Of a DNA stretch of 64,000 bases, positions 1 through 11,989 are shown piece by piece. The translations under genes were made by a program, and so were the position numbers. The notes beneath the pieces are model-generated. The model searched no databases. It was given only the letters and a program-made list of their open reading frames with translations, and had not been told where the DNA came from. This stretch comes from Tetmemena sp. SeJ-2015 (taxonomy: Eukaryota; Ciliophora; Spirotrichea; Sporadotrichida; Oxytrichidae), in contig JAJKFJ010022931.1 of NCBI GenBank assembly GCA_027382625.1, forward strand, positions 1 through 64,000, read 5' to 3'. Position 1 is the stretch's first letter; each line of letters begins with the position of its first letter.

Positions 1-906
1 AAAATTTTAAAAAATTTCCTTAATAAATTTAAAAATTCTAAGTATAAAAACTTATATTGCGATTTAATTCCTTCTTTCATGGAAAATGCTTAAAGCCTAA
101 TTACTTTAAAAATTTACTTTATCTATCTTTTTTGAGTGTGATTTTTATTTAAATATCTTAAAAAAAAAAAATATTTTGTTTTTTTTAAGCGTAAAAAGTT
201 AATTTTTCTGTTCTCTACCTGCTAAACTTTAAGATAATTCTTTTAAATTTGAAATGGTAGGTTAACTGTTTGGATTTGAATTTAGACTAATAATTGTCTT
301 TTTTTGGCTGATTTTGGGCAGATAATGTTTTTTTTTTTTTAATGGAAAAAGGGGATGACGAGGAAAGGCCCCCCCCCCCCCTTATTTTTAAGATATAAAA
401 TTTTAAAAAAATTTTTTCCCTTTTTACATTTAAAAAAAATTAAAATTTTTTTATAAATATTAAAAATTTTTTTAAATTTTAATTTATTTTTACTTTAGAA
501 AAAAAAAACAATAAAATTTGAATTTTGATATTAAATAGAAATTAGATAGGTTACAAAAAGATACATTTAGAGATAATTAACTCCATAGGCTTTCTACGAA
601 GAAGTCAGAAAATATTTTACTTTGAAATTAGAGATTTATTCAATTGTCAAAATATTCATTAGAAACTCAAAATCAAGTTCCATTGGTCTTATATTTTATT
701 TATTTAATTAATTATTAATTTACTTTATATTAAAATTAGCATGGGTAATTATAAGAATTAATCTTCTAAAACAATTAAAGATACAAATTATTAGGATTGA
801 TAGAAAGATCGATATGTTTGTTTCATTAAAATTCAAGATAAAATATTTTCATAGATAGGATGCTAAGTTTATCTAAAGCTTAAATATAATTAAAAACAAA
901 ATTATT
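1..906. other. Gene-free AT-rich stretch
   Basis: No frame with family signature. It contains a run of 13 C at 369-381 next to a G-rich patch (gaaaaaggggatgacgagg), unusual in this AT-rich DNA. Confidence 0.6.
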
Positions 907-1689
907 TCAAATAAACTTTTCCATAATTTAATTCTAGATGAACTCTGATCTCTATAGTAGCTCTCTCTTCTCTTCTAATTTATATTACTGATTTTAAACC
1001 TCCGTCATCTAGAGAAAGTTAAGCCTCTCCAGCACACCTTCTTCAAAGTCCTTCTAGAATAATTGAGATATTTACTCCTATACTTCTTAAAGCCTCTAAG
1101 ATTTGCTCTCCGCTTCTTTAATCTCAGTTTGCACACACTTATCAAACATTTACAAGTAAATCAAAAACTTTTCCTTTGAAGTTGCTGTAAATAGTCTTTA
1201 TGATTCTTCAAAAGGGTTTCTCAAGCATGATATCAGTTTTTGGATTTCATCTGAGCTCTTCCCCTTCGGCCATATTTCTTCTGCTCTGTCAGAAAGATTG
1301 TTTAGTACGCTTTTGTATTCCAACACAAGTGGAAGATTCATTTACTTTGCAAAGTTTTAAAGTTCCTCCTGCTCTTTGATTTATTTCCTGCATTCCAAGA
1401 GTTATTTCTCCTGTTCTTCAAATTTGAATTTTAATTAATCAAGCTAGTTTGCTTTATTTTTTCGCTCTGTGATTTCCTCTCCAATTTTCTCATCACATTA
1501 AGGACACAATATTTAGAATTGTCCTCCAAATTTAACTCTTTAGGATTTGGTCAGATCAATTCCTATTAGGCCCTCCCTTGAATAGTTATCCTATCTGAGA
1601 TTGCCCGTAGTTAATTTTATTTTGCAAGAGTTACAAACAGGCTCTTATCCGAATGAAATATTCTCTGAAGTCAACTTAATATTACTCAT
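907..1689 (-). CDS. A1: Cys-pair coiled-coil protein, subgroup A
   Basis: One uninterrupted frame of 260 codons when TAA/TAG are read as Gln, ending in TGA. A C-x2-C pair (VCNSC) lies near residue 20 and a second (LCPQC) near residue 60. From about residue 70 to the end it is Gln/Glu/Lys-rich with heptad-like spacing, so a coiled coil is likely. The subgroup A signature follows: LPLVLEYKSVL, then LSDRAEEIW, then CLRNPF. No signal peptide or membrane segment is visible. The start is the first ATG and gives the same N-terminal layout as the other A genes. The palindrome TGAATATTCA lies 57 nt upstream. Paired Cys suggest zinc binding and a structural or partner-binding role, which is inference; no named family is recognised. 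It is the outermost left member seen. Confidence 0.9.
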
Positions 1690-2669
1690 CTTATTTTTAT
1701 TATTTTAAGATAAGTATATTTCTATTTATATTTTACTCTTTTAAAATGAATATTCATTTCTTATAAATTTTCTTTTAAATTAATTATTTATTTCTAAGTT
1801 TTTATTACAAGAAAAATTAAAAGGAAAAAATACAAATTTACTTTCTCTCATTCATTCATTTAGATCTATTATAACCTTAAAATCATTTTTTCCAAATATG
1901 TCTTGGTTTTTTAAACATAAACTTTTAATAATTAACGATTGAAATAATCCATCTCATTTTTTTTTAAAAAGTTTTAATTTAATTTGAATCAGATTAATCA
2001 AAATTTCTTTGAGTTTAATATTTTGTTTTATTTCCAAAAAATGCTCCCAGGAAAAAAGAAATAAAAAGTTTTAATTATTATAAAAAAGATTTAAATTTTC
2101 AAATTTTTTTAAACGAATATGAGAGAGTTTAAAAATTTTTTCCCTTTTCAAGTTTTTAAAAATGAATAATTTTTTAAATTTTATATTGGTTTATGATAAA
2201 AAAAAGGGAAAAATATATTTAATTTATTATTTTGTACTCTTAAATTAAAAAAAATGATTTAAAAAAATTTTAAATTTTTCTCTAAAATTGGAAAACTAAA
2301 TTAAAATTTTTTAAAACTTAATTGAATTTTAAAAATTTTTTATTAAGAATTTTTTTTTTTCTAAAGTCCCAAAAAGCACTTATTTATTTAAAAAGCATAA
2401 TTAAAAATTTAAAATTTTTTTCTTTCAAATTCATTCAAAATAATAAAAAAATTTAAAAACCAATAAATCTTAGAAGAATTTTTTCTCTATCTTAATTAAG
2501 CTTAAAGAATACAATTCCTTTTGTTAATTTTTTTCTTTCAAGAATAATAAATGGAAATTAATAAAATAAATAACTTTTAAGAGCAGTTAATTAAGATTTA
2601 TCAATCCTTAATAGAATTGGATGTATGAATTAAAAGTTAAACTCTTATGTAAATTAAATACATAATTTC
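1690..2669. other. Intergenic, AT homopolymer island
   Basis: Holds the A1 upstream palindrome (1747-1756), then an island at about 2070-2470 made almost only of alternating A-runs and T-runs. No coding signal. Confidence 0.6.
1747..1756 (-). promoter_or_regulatory. Palindromic element upstream of A1
   Basis: TGAATATTCA, 57 nt before the A1 start codon. The same core occurs at similar distances before many cluster genes. Confidence 0.5.
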
Positions 2670-3488
2670 TCATTTCTATGATAAAAGAATGTTTGATATT
2701 TTGTCCTTCTCTCTCAATGAAAAATTTCCATAATAAAAGTCTTCTAATATTTTATCTCTAACTACTTTTATTCTCTGCAATAACTCCTCCTTATCAGTGA
2801 TTTTGAGTTCTAAGTTTAGGTCTTCTTCCATCTTATGAATGCTCTCCTCTTTAAGAACGCCATCTTCAAACTCTTTTAAAAAGTTTTTCTTAATTGAATC
2901 CTTAACTCCTGATAGTCTTTCACACTTCTCCTTTGCAAATAAAATATCTTATTTAATGACACTCTCTAAATTATCAAGTGAGGAAACAAAAAATTATTTA
3001 GAGCTTTCATTTAAAACTTAAACCAGCGACACTACAGGGAGTTTCATCTAATTTAAAAGACTATTTAAAGCGACTGGAGATTTATTCTTAGGATAAATTT
3101 CAGAAATTGAGATGGAAAGCTGTTCGAAAACTCTCGAATGCTCTCTCAATTTATTTTAATTCAGCATGCTTGTGAATTCTTTAAAAGATTCCCTCTCCTA
3201 TTCTTAGATTTGATTCTTTAATAACTAAAATTCTAGTTATAGCTTGTCATACTTATCTTTTAGGTCTTATAGCTCTAAAACTTTCTCATGAAATATACTT
3301 ATATTATAGAATTCCTTATCAAAACATGCATTGCAAAGTTTCCTAAAGTCAGCTTTGAAATGTAGGAATCTTTGGGAGTTTCTAAAACTAATATCTTATA
3401 GGCCTTAGAAGGAATAAAGCTGAAGGCATAGTTTGTTCTGTCTTACATTGCAAATTTAGCAATTGCTCTCTCCTAAAGTTAGGAACAT
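2670..3488 (-). CDS. B1: Cys-pair coiled-coil protein, subgroup B
   Basis: Open frame of 272 codons ending in TGA. First pair CQIC near residue 10, a lone conserved Cys a few residues later (NKLCLQ), second pair LCNACF near residue 45, followed by a long charged coiled-coil region. Subgroup B signatures are FKEFTSML, HSRVFEQL, EIYPKNKSP, SSLDNLESVIK and LLQRIKVVRDKI. It is the best-preserved B gene and serves here as reference for its broken neighbours B2-B4. The ATG chosen places the Cys pair at the same distance as in B2 and B4. Likely an intracellular metal-binding scaffold by inference; no family name can be given. Confidence 0.9.
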
Positions 3489-4224
3489 GTTAGAAGTCAA
3501 ATTAAGTGATACATTTGTATTTATAGTAAAAAATTATAACTTTTAATGAGGAAAAATTTATTTATTAATTCATAATATTTAAGAATTCAAAACCCAAAAC
3601 CCATAATATGATAAGAAGTAAATAAGTTGTGTATAATTAATTTCTTTATTAATACTTATAATCATGCTAAATTTTAACCCTAAACAGGCAATCTAAAGTC
3701 TTCTAGGAAGGTGACTTGACGTCTGTCTCATATTCTTTGAATTTTATACCTTTAATGCTTCCTCTATCTCAGATAACTGAGGTTTTTATAGGTTGCTTGA
3801 TTATTACTTTGTTACTAACTTTTTCAAAGGTTCTGATACCTTGTCTATCTTACAATTCTTGTTGCGAATTATATTGCATCATCTTCACTTTCACACTAGT
3901 AGTATTCCTCTGGTTTCATATTGTATTAAAGTTAGAGTATAAATGGAAATGAGATAAAACGGGTAATTTTATTTGTGTAATTTCGTATTTAACTCGAAGT
4001 ATTTATAAAGAAATTAATTATACATAATTTAATCCACTTTCTGATCATTTTGTGGAGTTTGAAATGTCTAATTATATTTCGAATAAAAATTTAAATATGA
4101 TGATAAAAGAGCATAAATATATTTATAACAATAAATAAAAGTGAGTTGGAATAAGCATTTTAAAAATTAAATTATGATTATCAAAGAAATGAATAATATA
4201 ATTTAAAATGAAGATTCATCTCAT
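3489..4224. other. Intergenic between B1 and B2
   Basis: Contains CAAAACCCAAAACCC at 3588-3602 and a possible short minus-strand frame (listed separately). Nothing else is seen. Confidence 0.5.
3640..3935 (-). CDS. Possible small hydrophilic reading frame
   Basis: On the minus strand two overlapping frames read as hydrophilic, protein-like sequence: one starts ATG AAA CCA GAG GAA, and another continues SEPLKKLVTK and SEIEEALKV. Joining them would need a 1-nt frameshift. With only TGA as stop, a run of this length can arise by chance, so the call is weak. The plus strand of the same stretch has a 78-codon hydrophobic frame that is probably its shadow. No family is recognised. Confidence 0.25.
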
Positions 4225-5040
4225 TCATTTTATATCTCTTTGTTCATTCTTTTAAAAAAGACTTCCTTATATTTCTTCTAAAATCTTATCTCTGACAACT
4301 TTGATTCTTTCCAATAGCTCCTACTTATCTATTATTTTTAACTCTATGCTGAGGTCTTCAGCCATCTTTTGGAAATTCTCCTATTTAAGAATGCCATCTT
4401 TAAATTCCTTTTAAAAGCTCCTCTCTATAGAATAATTAATGCCTGATAGCTTTTCGCATTTATTTTGTGCAGAAAAGATATCCTACTAAATAATGCTCTC
4501 CAACTTATCTAGTGAATCAACAAAAATCTGCTTTAAGCTTTCATTAAAAATTGTAATCAACGACTATAAAGGAGTTTTCATTTATTTCTGTAAATTATTG
4601 ATGTTGACTGAAGATTTATCCTCTGGATAAACTTCTGAAATGCGTGCAGCAAGGTCTTCAAAAACTTTTGCATGCTCTTTCAACTTTTCTAGATTAAGCA
4701 TTTATGTGAACTCTTTATATTCTGCTTTGTCCCTTTCTTGCATTTGATTCTTTAATTACTCTAGCTCTACCTTTAAACCCTTTTTATACTTTTTGTAAGG
4801 GAAAGGTAGATTTCGTTTTTCATCAGTATTTTTAAAATTAAAATTTTTTTGATATTGTTCCTCATCAAAGCATTCACGACAAAGACTTCTAAAATCGTCC
4901 TTTAATTTTAAAGCAATCTGGGGAGATCGCATATCAATATTTTTTAGCAATTAATCTTCGAAGGTTAAGAATTCAAATCACATCTGGCTCAGTGTTACAT
5001 TGCAGATTTAACATTGAGCAGATCCAGAGGAAGGAAACAT
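4225..5040 (-). pseudogene. B2: subgroup B gene with one in-frame TGA
   Basis: The frame is continuous for 271 codons and aligns with B1 end to end, without any indel. A single TGA at 4978-4980 falls exactly where B1 and B3 have Cys (SQM-stop-FEF versus SQMCFQI in B3). Pairs CQIC and LCRECF are kept, as are EFTQML, AKVFEDL and RIKVVRDKI. TGC to TGA is one substitution. Either this is a very recent nonsense allele or TGA is read through here. Translation could restart at a downstream Met (for example before LKNIDMRSP), but that would lose the first Cys pair. Confidence 0.8.
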
Positions 5041-5563
5041 TTCTGACGTCAGATAAAGAGAAAGCATCCCTAGTTTTTTTAATTAAAAATTATAAAAAAT
5101 AATTTAACACATCTAACAAATAAATCTTTAAATATTTAGGATTTTTAATTGAGTATTTATAAATGTTTATGTATGTTGAATTATTTATTCAAATTTATCA
5201 GTATAAATTATTTTGTTAGTACAAATTTTGAATACATTTATATATCAATATTAAATTTCCTTTATAGATAATTTAAAATCTAAAATCAAATATTTATAAA
5301 AATGCTAATTTTCTTCAAAAAATTAAAAAAGTTTTTTTCTAAAAAAATTACTCCTTAAATAGTTCAAAAAAGTAAATGCTTTTAAAAATTTCTTTGAAAG
5401 CAATTTAACTCTCATATAGCAATACTTTTAAGTCCAATTTTTTAATTTTAAAGCAAAAAAAAATAAAAAGATGCAGAATCAATTAAAAATTTTAACTATT
5501 TTATAAAAATTTTTTTCCACTACCCTCTCATTATAAATTGAATCTATTTTATTTAGGACTGCT
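5041..5563. other. Intergenic between B2 and B3
   Basis: AT-rich; no coding or structured element recognised. Confidence 0.5.
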
Positions 5564-6385
5564 TCATTTTGCTTATATTTCATTTTCTATTTTTAAGGAG
5601 AATTTACCATAAAAGTCTTCTAAAATCTTATCTCTGACGACTTTAAATTTTCTAAAGAACTCCTGTTATCTTATATTTTTAACTCTAAGCTTAGTTCATC
5701 GCCATTTTCTGGAAGTTCTCTTATTTTAGAATACCATTTTAAAACTCTTTGATGAAGCTTCTTTGATTGAACTGTTGACTCCTGAAAGTTTTTAGCATTT
5801 CTTCTCTGCAGCAAGGATATCAGTTTTAATTAAACTCTCCACTTGTCGAGTTAGGAACAAAATATTTATTTGCTTATTAATTAAAAACTTAGTCAATGAG
5901 ACCAAAGTATTTCTCATCTCTTGCTTTAAGTTATTTATGCCCTCTGTTGACTTATTCTCGGGATATACTTCCGATATACGAGCAGAAAGATCCTCAAAAA
6001 CTTTTGAATGCTCTATCAACTTATCCACTTTAAGCATATTTGTGAACTCCTTAAATATTTCTTTGTCCTTCAATTGCTTCTTTAATAACTCACATTCATA
6101 TTTTAGCATCTCGTGCTTTTCGTTTAGTGTATCAAATTGTTGAGCTTTATCTGCAATCAAATTCATGAGGTGCAAATCATTATCGAAGCATGCGCTACAG
6201 ATACTTCTAAATTTAGCCTTGAATTATAAGATACCTAGAGGTCTTCTCAAATCAATGCCTCTAAGATATTGATCTTCATAAGTTTGAATTTGAAAGCACA
6301 TCTAGCTCTGTAATAAATTGCAAGCCTAACATCGACCAAATCCGGCTAAGTTAAATGTTTCGGACTTTAAAAGCAGGGAAATCAT
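5564..6385 (-). pseudogene. B3: subgroup B gene with broken 3' end
   Basis: The N-terminal two thirds are open: pairs CQAC and ICSACF, the extra Cys (SQMCFQ), then EFTNML, HSKVFEDL and SEVYPENKS. After AAEKKC the frame breaks. B1-like sequence resumes in the next frame (SFIKEF), then shifts twice more before KVVRDKILEDFYGKF and a TGA. All three shifts fit loss of one base, two of them in short homopolymers (AAAA to AAA, GG to G). This could be gene decay or residual sequencing error. If read as is, a protein with a shortened, altered tail would be made. Confidence 0.75.
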
Positions 6386-7029
6386 TCTTGAGTTAATTTA
6401 TATTAATAATTATTACAAAATTATATTTTTAATAAATTTAAAAGAGCAAAATATTTTTCTCTTTTTTTTTTTTTCATTTAAAAGAATTTATTTTTTCATT
6501 TTAATTTTTTAAAGAATATAATATTTTTAGGTAAATATAAATTCTGAATGCATTTATCATAAAATTGTCTTGAATAATAAATGAGTTACTTATATAAGTA
6601 AATTAGATTTTTAAATTCCAATAAATATAAAATTAATGTGATAGCTATTACAAGGAAATTTTTTAAGATATAGCTCGATACAAAAATTTTAAAATTTTTA
6701 TTTTCAAAATTCCATTGGTTTCATATAATATCTCCCATACTAGTTTCCAAAAACATTAAATTAATATTTTTTTCTAAAATCTACTAAAAAAATAGAAAGA
6801 CTTCAAATCATTGAATATTAAAGATTTATACATTAAAAAGATTAAATTTTTTAAAATTAAATTAAAAAATTGAGCATTTTTAAAATAAATAAATAATTTT
6901 CTCTACTGGAATATTTTTTTAAAAAAACGGGTTTTTTGGGGGTAAATTTAAAAAATATTTCAACTTAATAAAACAATTTTTAAATTTTTTTAAAATTATT
7001 GAAATTAATTAACAAAATACTGAATCAAA
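6386..7029. other. Intergenic, AT homopolymer island
   Basis: Mostly A-runs and T-runs from about 6830 to 7010, with one G-run (gggttttttggggg). Nothing coding is seen. Confidence 0.5.
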
Positions 7030-7803
7030 CTATCCTTAAAGATTAAATTTTAAATTTTTAAAAAGCTCTGATCTTTTTAGAGTTTCCCTTTTTCTCTGTA
7101 ATCTTAAAGCTTTCAAATTGTCTGTAAACATTTTATGAAAACTTATTTCTGAAAGCACTCCATCTTGATTTCCTTTGAGTGAGTTTCGATTATATTATTC
7201 TGAACTTTCAGAAGCCTTTACTACTTTTCTTCTGTAGCATTAATATCTGATGTTATGAATTAGTCAAATTTGTCCAAGCATTGCAAAAATATTTCTTAAG
7301 TATGGGTTGTGAAACGACCAATTTCATTTGCAAATGGTTTTCTGAGTTGAGAAATTATCTCTTAAAGTTCTTGAGAGCGCTAGTCCTACGGCCATATCTC
7401 CTCGGCTCTGTCTGATAAATCGCTTAGCACTCTCTAGTGTTCTAAAACAAGGGGCAATCTCATTTCTTTGGCCAGATCTAAAAGCTCTTCTTATTCTTTC
7501 ATCTGAGTCTTGAATTCCTGCATTTATTTCTCTAGTTAATCGTGCTTCAGCTTCAAATCATCATACTAATCTCCTTTATCTTGTCGATCTGTAACTCCAT
7601 TAAATCTTTTAGTATAGCATTGATTGCACAAAACTCTTAAGTCTACCAGAAAGGAAATCTGTTTTTAATAGCTGGTTATTTGCAGATCCCTGAGAGAAAA
7701 GTAAGGGTTTTTATATTAAAATATACTCTTGAAAAACCCAAACTTCGCAAATTTATTCTCCTTCTTGAAGGAATGCCTCTGAACTCACTCTAACTTTAGG
7801 CAT
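7030..7803 (-). pseudogene. A2: subgroup A gene with several frameshifts
   Basis: Starts like a normal A gene (ATG CCT AAA GTT AGA GTG), reaches the first Cys (ICEV) and then loses frame around 7690-7740. The expected second Cys of the first pair exists only in a shifted frame. From DLQITSYQ the frame is conserved for about 170 codons: pair LCNQC, LPLVLEHQRVL, LSDRAEEIWP, QLRKPF. It shifts again near 7165, where AAGGATGG appears as AAGATGG, and ends in a shifted KMFTDNLKAL. A short intron at the first break was considered, but no GT...AG pair restores the frame. Probably a decaying copy. Confidence 0.75.
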
Positions 7804-8282
7804 TTATATTTTAATGTGATTTAAATTATAAGCTCAGTGATTTATACTTATTAATGTGTTTTTTTTTGAATATTTAAAATCGGATATTTATTTAAATTGG
7901 TTTATTAAGCATTAGTAATAAACAAAGTCTTATTCGCATTTTATTCATTTGAGGAATAAATTTATTAAAATTTAGGAATATTAATAAAATTAAGATTATG
8001 AAAGCAATAATCTTTCTCATTTTTAAAATAATTCTATTAAGTTCATAGCTTATTTTTCAAGCATTAATTATATAGAGAATTTGATAAATTAACAAAATTA
8101 TAACTTTAAAAAAATAAGCAATTAGATTTACAAAGGTAAAATGAGAATTATATGTCAAAACAAATAAAAACTTGAACTATTTTATTAAATTAAAAATCCA
8201 TATCTTAAAACTATTAAAAGGCAAAATAAAATTGTGGACTATTTCATTTTTTTTTTTGAACTTTCTCTTTCTTTATCAGATT
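7804..8282. other. Intergenic upstream of A2
   Basis: Holds TTGAATATTTAA at 7866-7877; otherwise plain AT-rich sequence. Confidence 0.5.
7866..7877 (-). promoter_or_regulatory. Palindromic-type element upstream of A2
   Basis: TTGAATATTTAA, 62 nt before the A2 start, one base from a perfect palindrome. Confidence 0.4.
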
Positions 8283-9017
8283 TCAATAAAGAAATTCTTG
8301 CAAAATTTTATCTCTCACAAAATTGTTTCTCTGCAATAACTCCTTCTTTTCAATAGTTTTTAACTCTGAGTTGAGTTCTTCTTCCATTATATGAAAACTT
8401 TCTGATTTAAGAATGCCAACTTCAAACTCCTTTTTAAAGCTTTTCTTAATTGAATCCTTAACTTCTGATAGTCTTCGACATTTCTTCTCTGCAGCTAGGA
8501 TATCTCTTTTAATTATACTCTCTAAATTATCAAGTGAGGAAACAAAAAATTATTTGCAACTTTCATTAAAAGCTTAAACCAGCGATATGACTGGAAACTT
8601 CATCTAATTCTAAAGATTTTTCACGCTGTTTGGAGATTTATCATTCGGATAAGCTTCAGAAAAAGATATAGAGAGTTCCTCAAAAACTTTTGAATACTAT
8701 TTTAATCAATCTAATTTTTTTAGCTTTTAATTCGGAAAATTCTTTTTTTCTTTTTTTTTACATTGCTATAACTCTTTCTCCAGCTTCTCATACTTAACTT
8801 TTACTTCATCATACACTTAGGCCTTTTTATAAACTAAACTTATTTTAGATTCCTCCTTATCAAAGCAAGCGCTGCAAATTTCTATATAATCATGTGTAAA
8901 TTAAATGAATCTTCGAGGGAATCTAAGGTCGATATCTCTCAAGTCTTTGCAGGAATAAAGTTCATTTCTTTCTTTTTATAGATTACAAATTTAGCAATGC
9001 CTTGTAGTCAGAAACAT
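8283..9017 (-). pseudogene. B4: subgroup B gene with one in-frame TGA
   Basis: A 245-codon frame without indels holds pairs CQIC and ICSACF, the extra Cys (LYSCKDL), SKVFEEL, SLDNLESIIKRDI and FVRDKILQEF. It is interrupted by TGA at 8706-8708 (KKLD-stop-LKQYSK). B1 has Lys there, so more than one substitution is needed. The stretch before the TGA is diverged and A-rich (AAAAAAAAAGAAAAAAAG). The frame ends at a TGA about 25 codons before the usual B end. Probably a degenerating copy, although the long intact downstream frame is striking. Confidence 0.75.
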
Positions 9018-9929
9018 GTTTGAAATCATATTTAGCATTTTCCTGCTTTTATAATTATAAATTATAATAGATGAAGTAATTAATTTAAAAGTAAATTAAT
9101 TTTTAATACAAATATTTATCGAAGTATTATACTTGGGTCAGTAGTAAAATTTTTTTAATTTATAATAAGAATATAATTATAGAATCACTATTTCAAAATC
9201 TAAATTGCGCCATATGTCTAAAATTTTCATTTAATGCTTAACTATTTTATCCATTAGAGAGGTAGGATATTTGAAAAGATTTTAAATTCATAAGTTATTT
9301 AGTTCTAAAAAATTCAAATACATAAACAAATTGATAATGTAGATATGGAGATATAAAACTTGATTTAAAAATTTTTTATTTTTTTAAAATTAATATTAAA
9401 ATATATTTTTATTTTGGAAAAAATTTTAAAATTTAAAAAATATTTTAAAAAATTTTAAAGAAGTTTAAAAAAAATATTTATTAGTCTTATGTGAAGGGTA
9501 TCTAAATTTCATTTTAGACAAATCTAATTTGATGTTTATAGCTAATTACATAACAAAAATTCTTAATTTTTTAAGAAGCAGATCCAGAGGATAAAGTTTT
9601 AGATATTTAAATTTACAAATGTTTTAAGAAAAATAATTATTTAAAGACAAGTAAATTCTTTTATATTGATTTTAAGCTTTTAATTTATTCAAAAGTATAT
9701 TCTTTTTTTTCCGTTTTTAAAAAAGCATAAATTTTTAAAACTTTTTTTATTGCTATCTAAATTTTTTTTTTTTTAAAAATAAAAATTAATTTTAAAAAAA
9801 AATTTTTATTTTTTCTTAACTTAAATTTTAATTTTTAAAAATCTAATTAATTTTAAATTTTTTTACAAATTAGTTTTTAAAATATATTTTATTTTTTTAA
9901 ATTTTTTACCTTTAAAAATCAAAAATTTA
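9018..9929. other. Intergenic, long AT homopolymer island
   Basis: About 9360-9480 and 9690-9930 consist almost only of A- and T-runs. No coding signal. Confidence 0.5.
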
Positions 9930-10624
9930 AAATTTTTTAATTTTAAAGAAAGCTTTGTTTCTAAATTACACCATCTTTAATTTCCTTCTTGTGCATTTAA
10001 ATAAAGTCCATCTATATCTTTTAGAGTCTTTAAGACTTTTCTTCTACAGCAGCAATATCTGAAATTATAATAATTCAAATTTTTCTAAGAAAGGCAAAAG
10101 AAATCTTCGGTTAAGGCTTTATTAATACTTGCCTCTTTGGGAAATGGTTTTCTTAGCTAACTTATTATCTCTTAAATTTCTTGAGAGCGCTAGTCCTATT
10201 GCCATATCTCCTCAGCTCTGTCTGATAAATCGCCTAGTACTCTCTAATTCTCTAAAATAAGGGGCAATCTCATTTCTTTGGCCAGATTCAAAAGCTCTTC
10301 TTATTCCTTCAACTCTGTCTTTACTTCCTAAAATTATTTCTCTAATTGCTCATACTTCAACTTCAAATCATCATACGATGCTGCTTTTTATTCTCGGTCT
10401 TAATTTTTTATTTTAACTTTTGCGTAACACAAGGCACACAATAATTTTAAATAATAGATATAGGAAAATTGTTAACGCTCTTAGGTTAAGTCAAGGTCCC
10501 TCAAATCATCTGGATTCTAGGATTCTATGATCATATTAACTTTGCTTATCTTAGATTTGCATTCTCCGCAAGATTCTTCTCTTTCCAAACCTAAATTATT
10601 TAACTTTGCATTAACATGTTTCAT
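9930..10624 (-). pseudogene. A3: degenerate subgroup A gene
   Basis: The 5' two thirds are open: pairs SCGEC and LCALC, LPLILENQRVL, LSDRAEEIW, SQLRKPFP. After KALTED the conserved sequence continues only in another frame, with a TGA at 10075-10077 inside it, and DIAAVEEKSQRLQK follows before homology fades into the AT island. The C-terminal third is therefore lost. The upstream palindrome TTGAATATTCAA is perfect, 60 nt before the start, so the copy probably descends from an expressed gene. Confidence 0.75.
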
Positions 10625-11989
10625 TCTTTTTAATAAATAATTAAAAGATAAATTTAAACCTTTAATATGCAAAAATCAAAGTTTTGAATATTCAAGTTCA
10701 AATATAAATTAATAAATTTATTTTTTTGCAAAAAATATTTAGACTTCTAAAAATATAATTTTTATTTATTTAAGTTAGAGAAGACTATTTGATTCTATTT
10801 CAAACAGATTTAGACTAATTATTTTTAGAAATAAAATTTGGATCACAAATGAAAGAGCAAGTTTGATTTAGAAGTAACATAAGCAAAATGTATTTTTAAG
10901 TCATTTAAGGATTTACAAATTTTTTTAGAATGTAGCAAAAATTTAATAGCCTGATTAATATTGAAAATTTATCTTATTAAGTAAAAGAAGAATGATCTAT
11001 ACCTAGATGTATTCTTAAATCAATTTTATTGGCTAATTTCATAGTTTATATTAAAATATTTTACAATGATTTTTTTGCGAGATGATTGGTGTTGTAGAGA
11101 ACGAGATCAGGTAAAATGTTTCAAGAAAATTACTATTGTTACTTATATTTTATTTGAATTCTCATCGCAAAATTGATTTCAGTTTAAATTAAGCCAATCT
11201 ATAATTATCGATAACATATTTATTATTATTAAATATCTTGTTTGAAATTTTGAAAATTCTGAGGAGCAAAAGAGTCTGAATATAAATTAATAACATTTTA
11301 ATAAAATGTTGAAATTGTAAATATTGATATGAGGTGTTTTTAAAAGTTTAACTTAGGTATAAAATATTATTACCTCTTGACAAATAAATTATTCTGAAAT
11401 TGCAACTAAAAATTGACCATTTCAAACATATTTTCTTTTAAGAGTTAAAGCATCACAGTAGAAATAATATATTTAAAATACATATGGTTTGAAGAATTTA
11501 TTTCTAAATAAACAGATAAAATAATTATTCTGTTTTAGAAATCTATTTTTGAAATATCACAAAATATGCCACATTAGAAATTTAAGAGTTACTACTTAAG
11601 AGATGAATCATAAGAAAATATTTTGCATTCTTTTCAAATTATGAATGTGATGTGTGATATATTAAATGTGGGATATAATTTAATAATTAACAAATATTAT
11701 CCTTTCAATTTTAATTGATCTTACATTATTTTAAGCTTTTAAATTTCGACAATCAATTAAAAAGTATTTAGTAGGATTTTAGAAATTCTTAAAGGTATCT
11801 TCTGAAGTAAAAATGGCAACTATGAAATTAACTTTGTCTCTCAAAATCAAATTATTTCTTTTCTTAGGTCAGATTATGCAAAATGGATCTTAGTAAGAAA
11901 TTAAAATATTAAAAGAATAGACTTAAATTTTATTAAAGAAATATTCTTCTGCTTTTATCATTTTACCATTTACTTCATTTCATATTTCT
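10625..11989. other. Large intergenic stretch
   Basis: Contains the A3 palindrome. A slightly less AT-rich patch lies near 11070-11110 (gcgagatgattggtgttg). No gene or repeat recognised. Confidence 0.5.
10684..10695 (-). promoter_or_regulatory. Perfect palindrome upstream of A3
   Basis: TTGAATATTCAA, 60 nt before the A3 start codon. Confidence 0.5.

Noticed and set aside
3588..3602. Telomere-like CAAAACCCAAAACCC
   Set aside because: Only two imperfect units, internal, with no array and no change in sequence context.
5937..6143. Plus-strand 68-codon ORF
   Set aside because: It is the antisense shadow of B3, whose minus-strand frame aligns with paralogs.
7680..7740. Intron in A2 at the first Cys pair
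   Set aside because: A GT...CAG stretch exists, but no choice of ends restores the frame, and no other A gene has an intron there.
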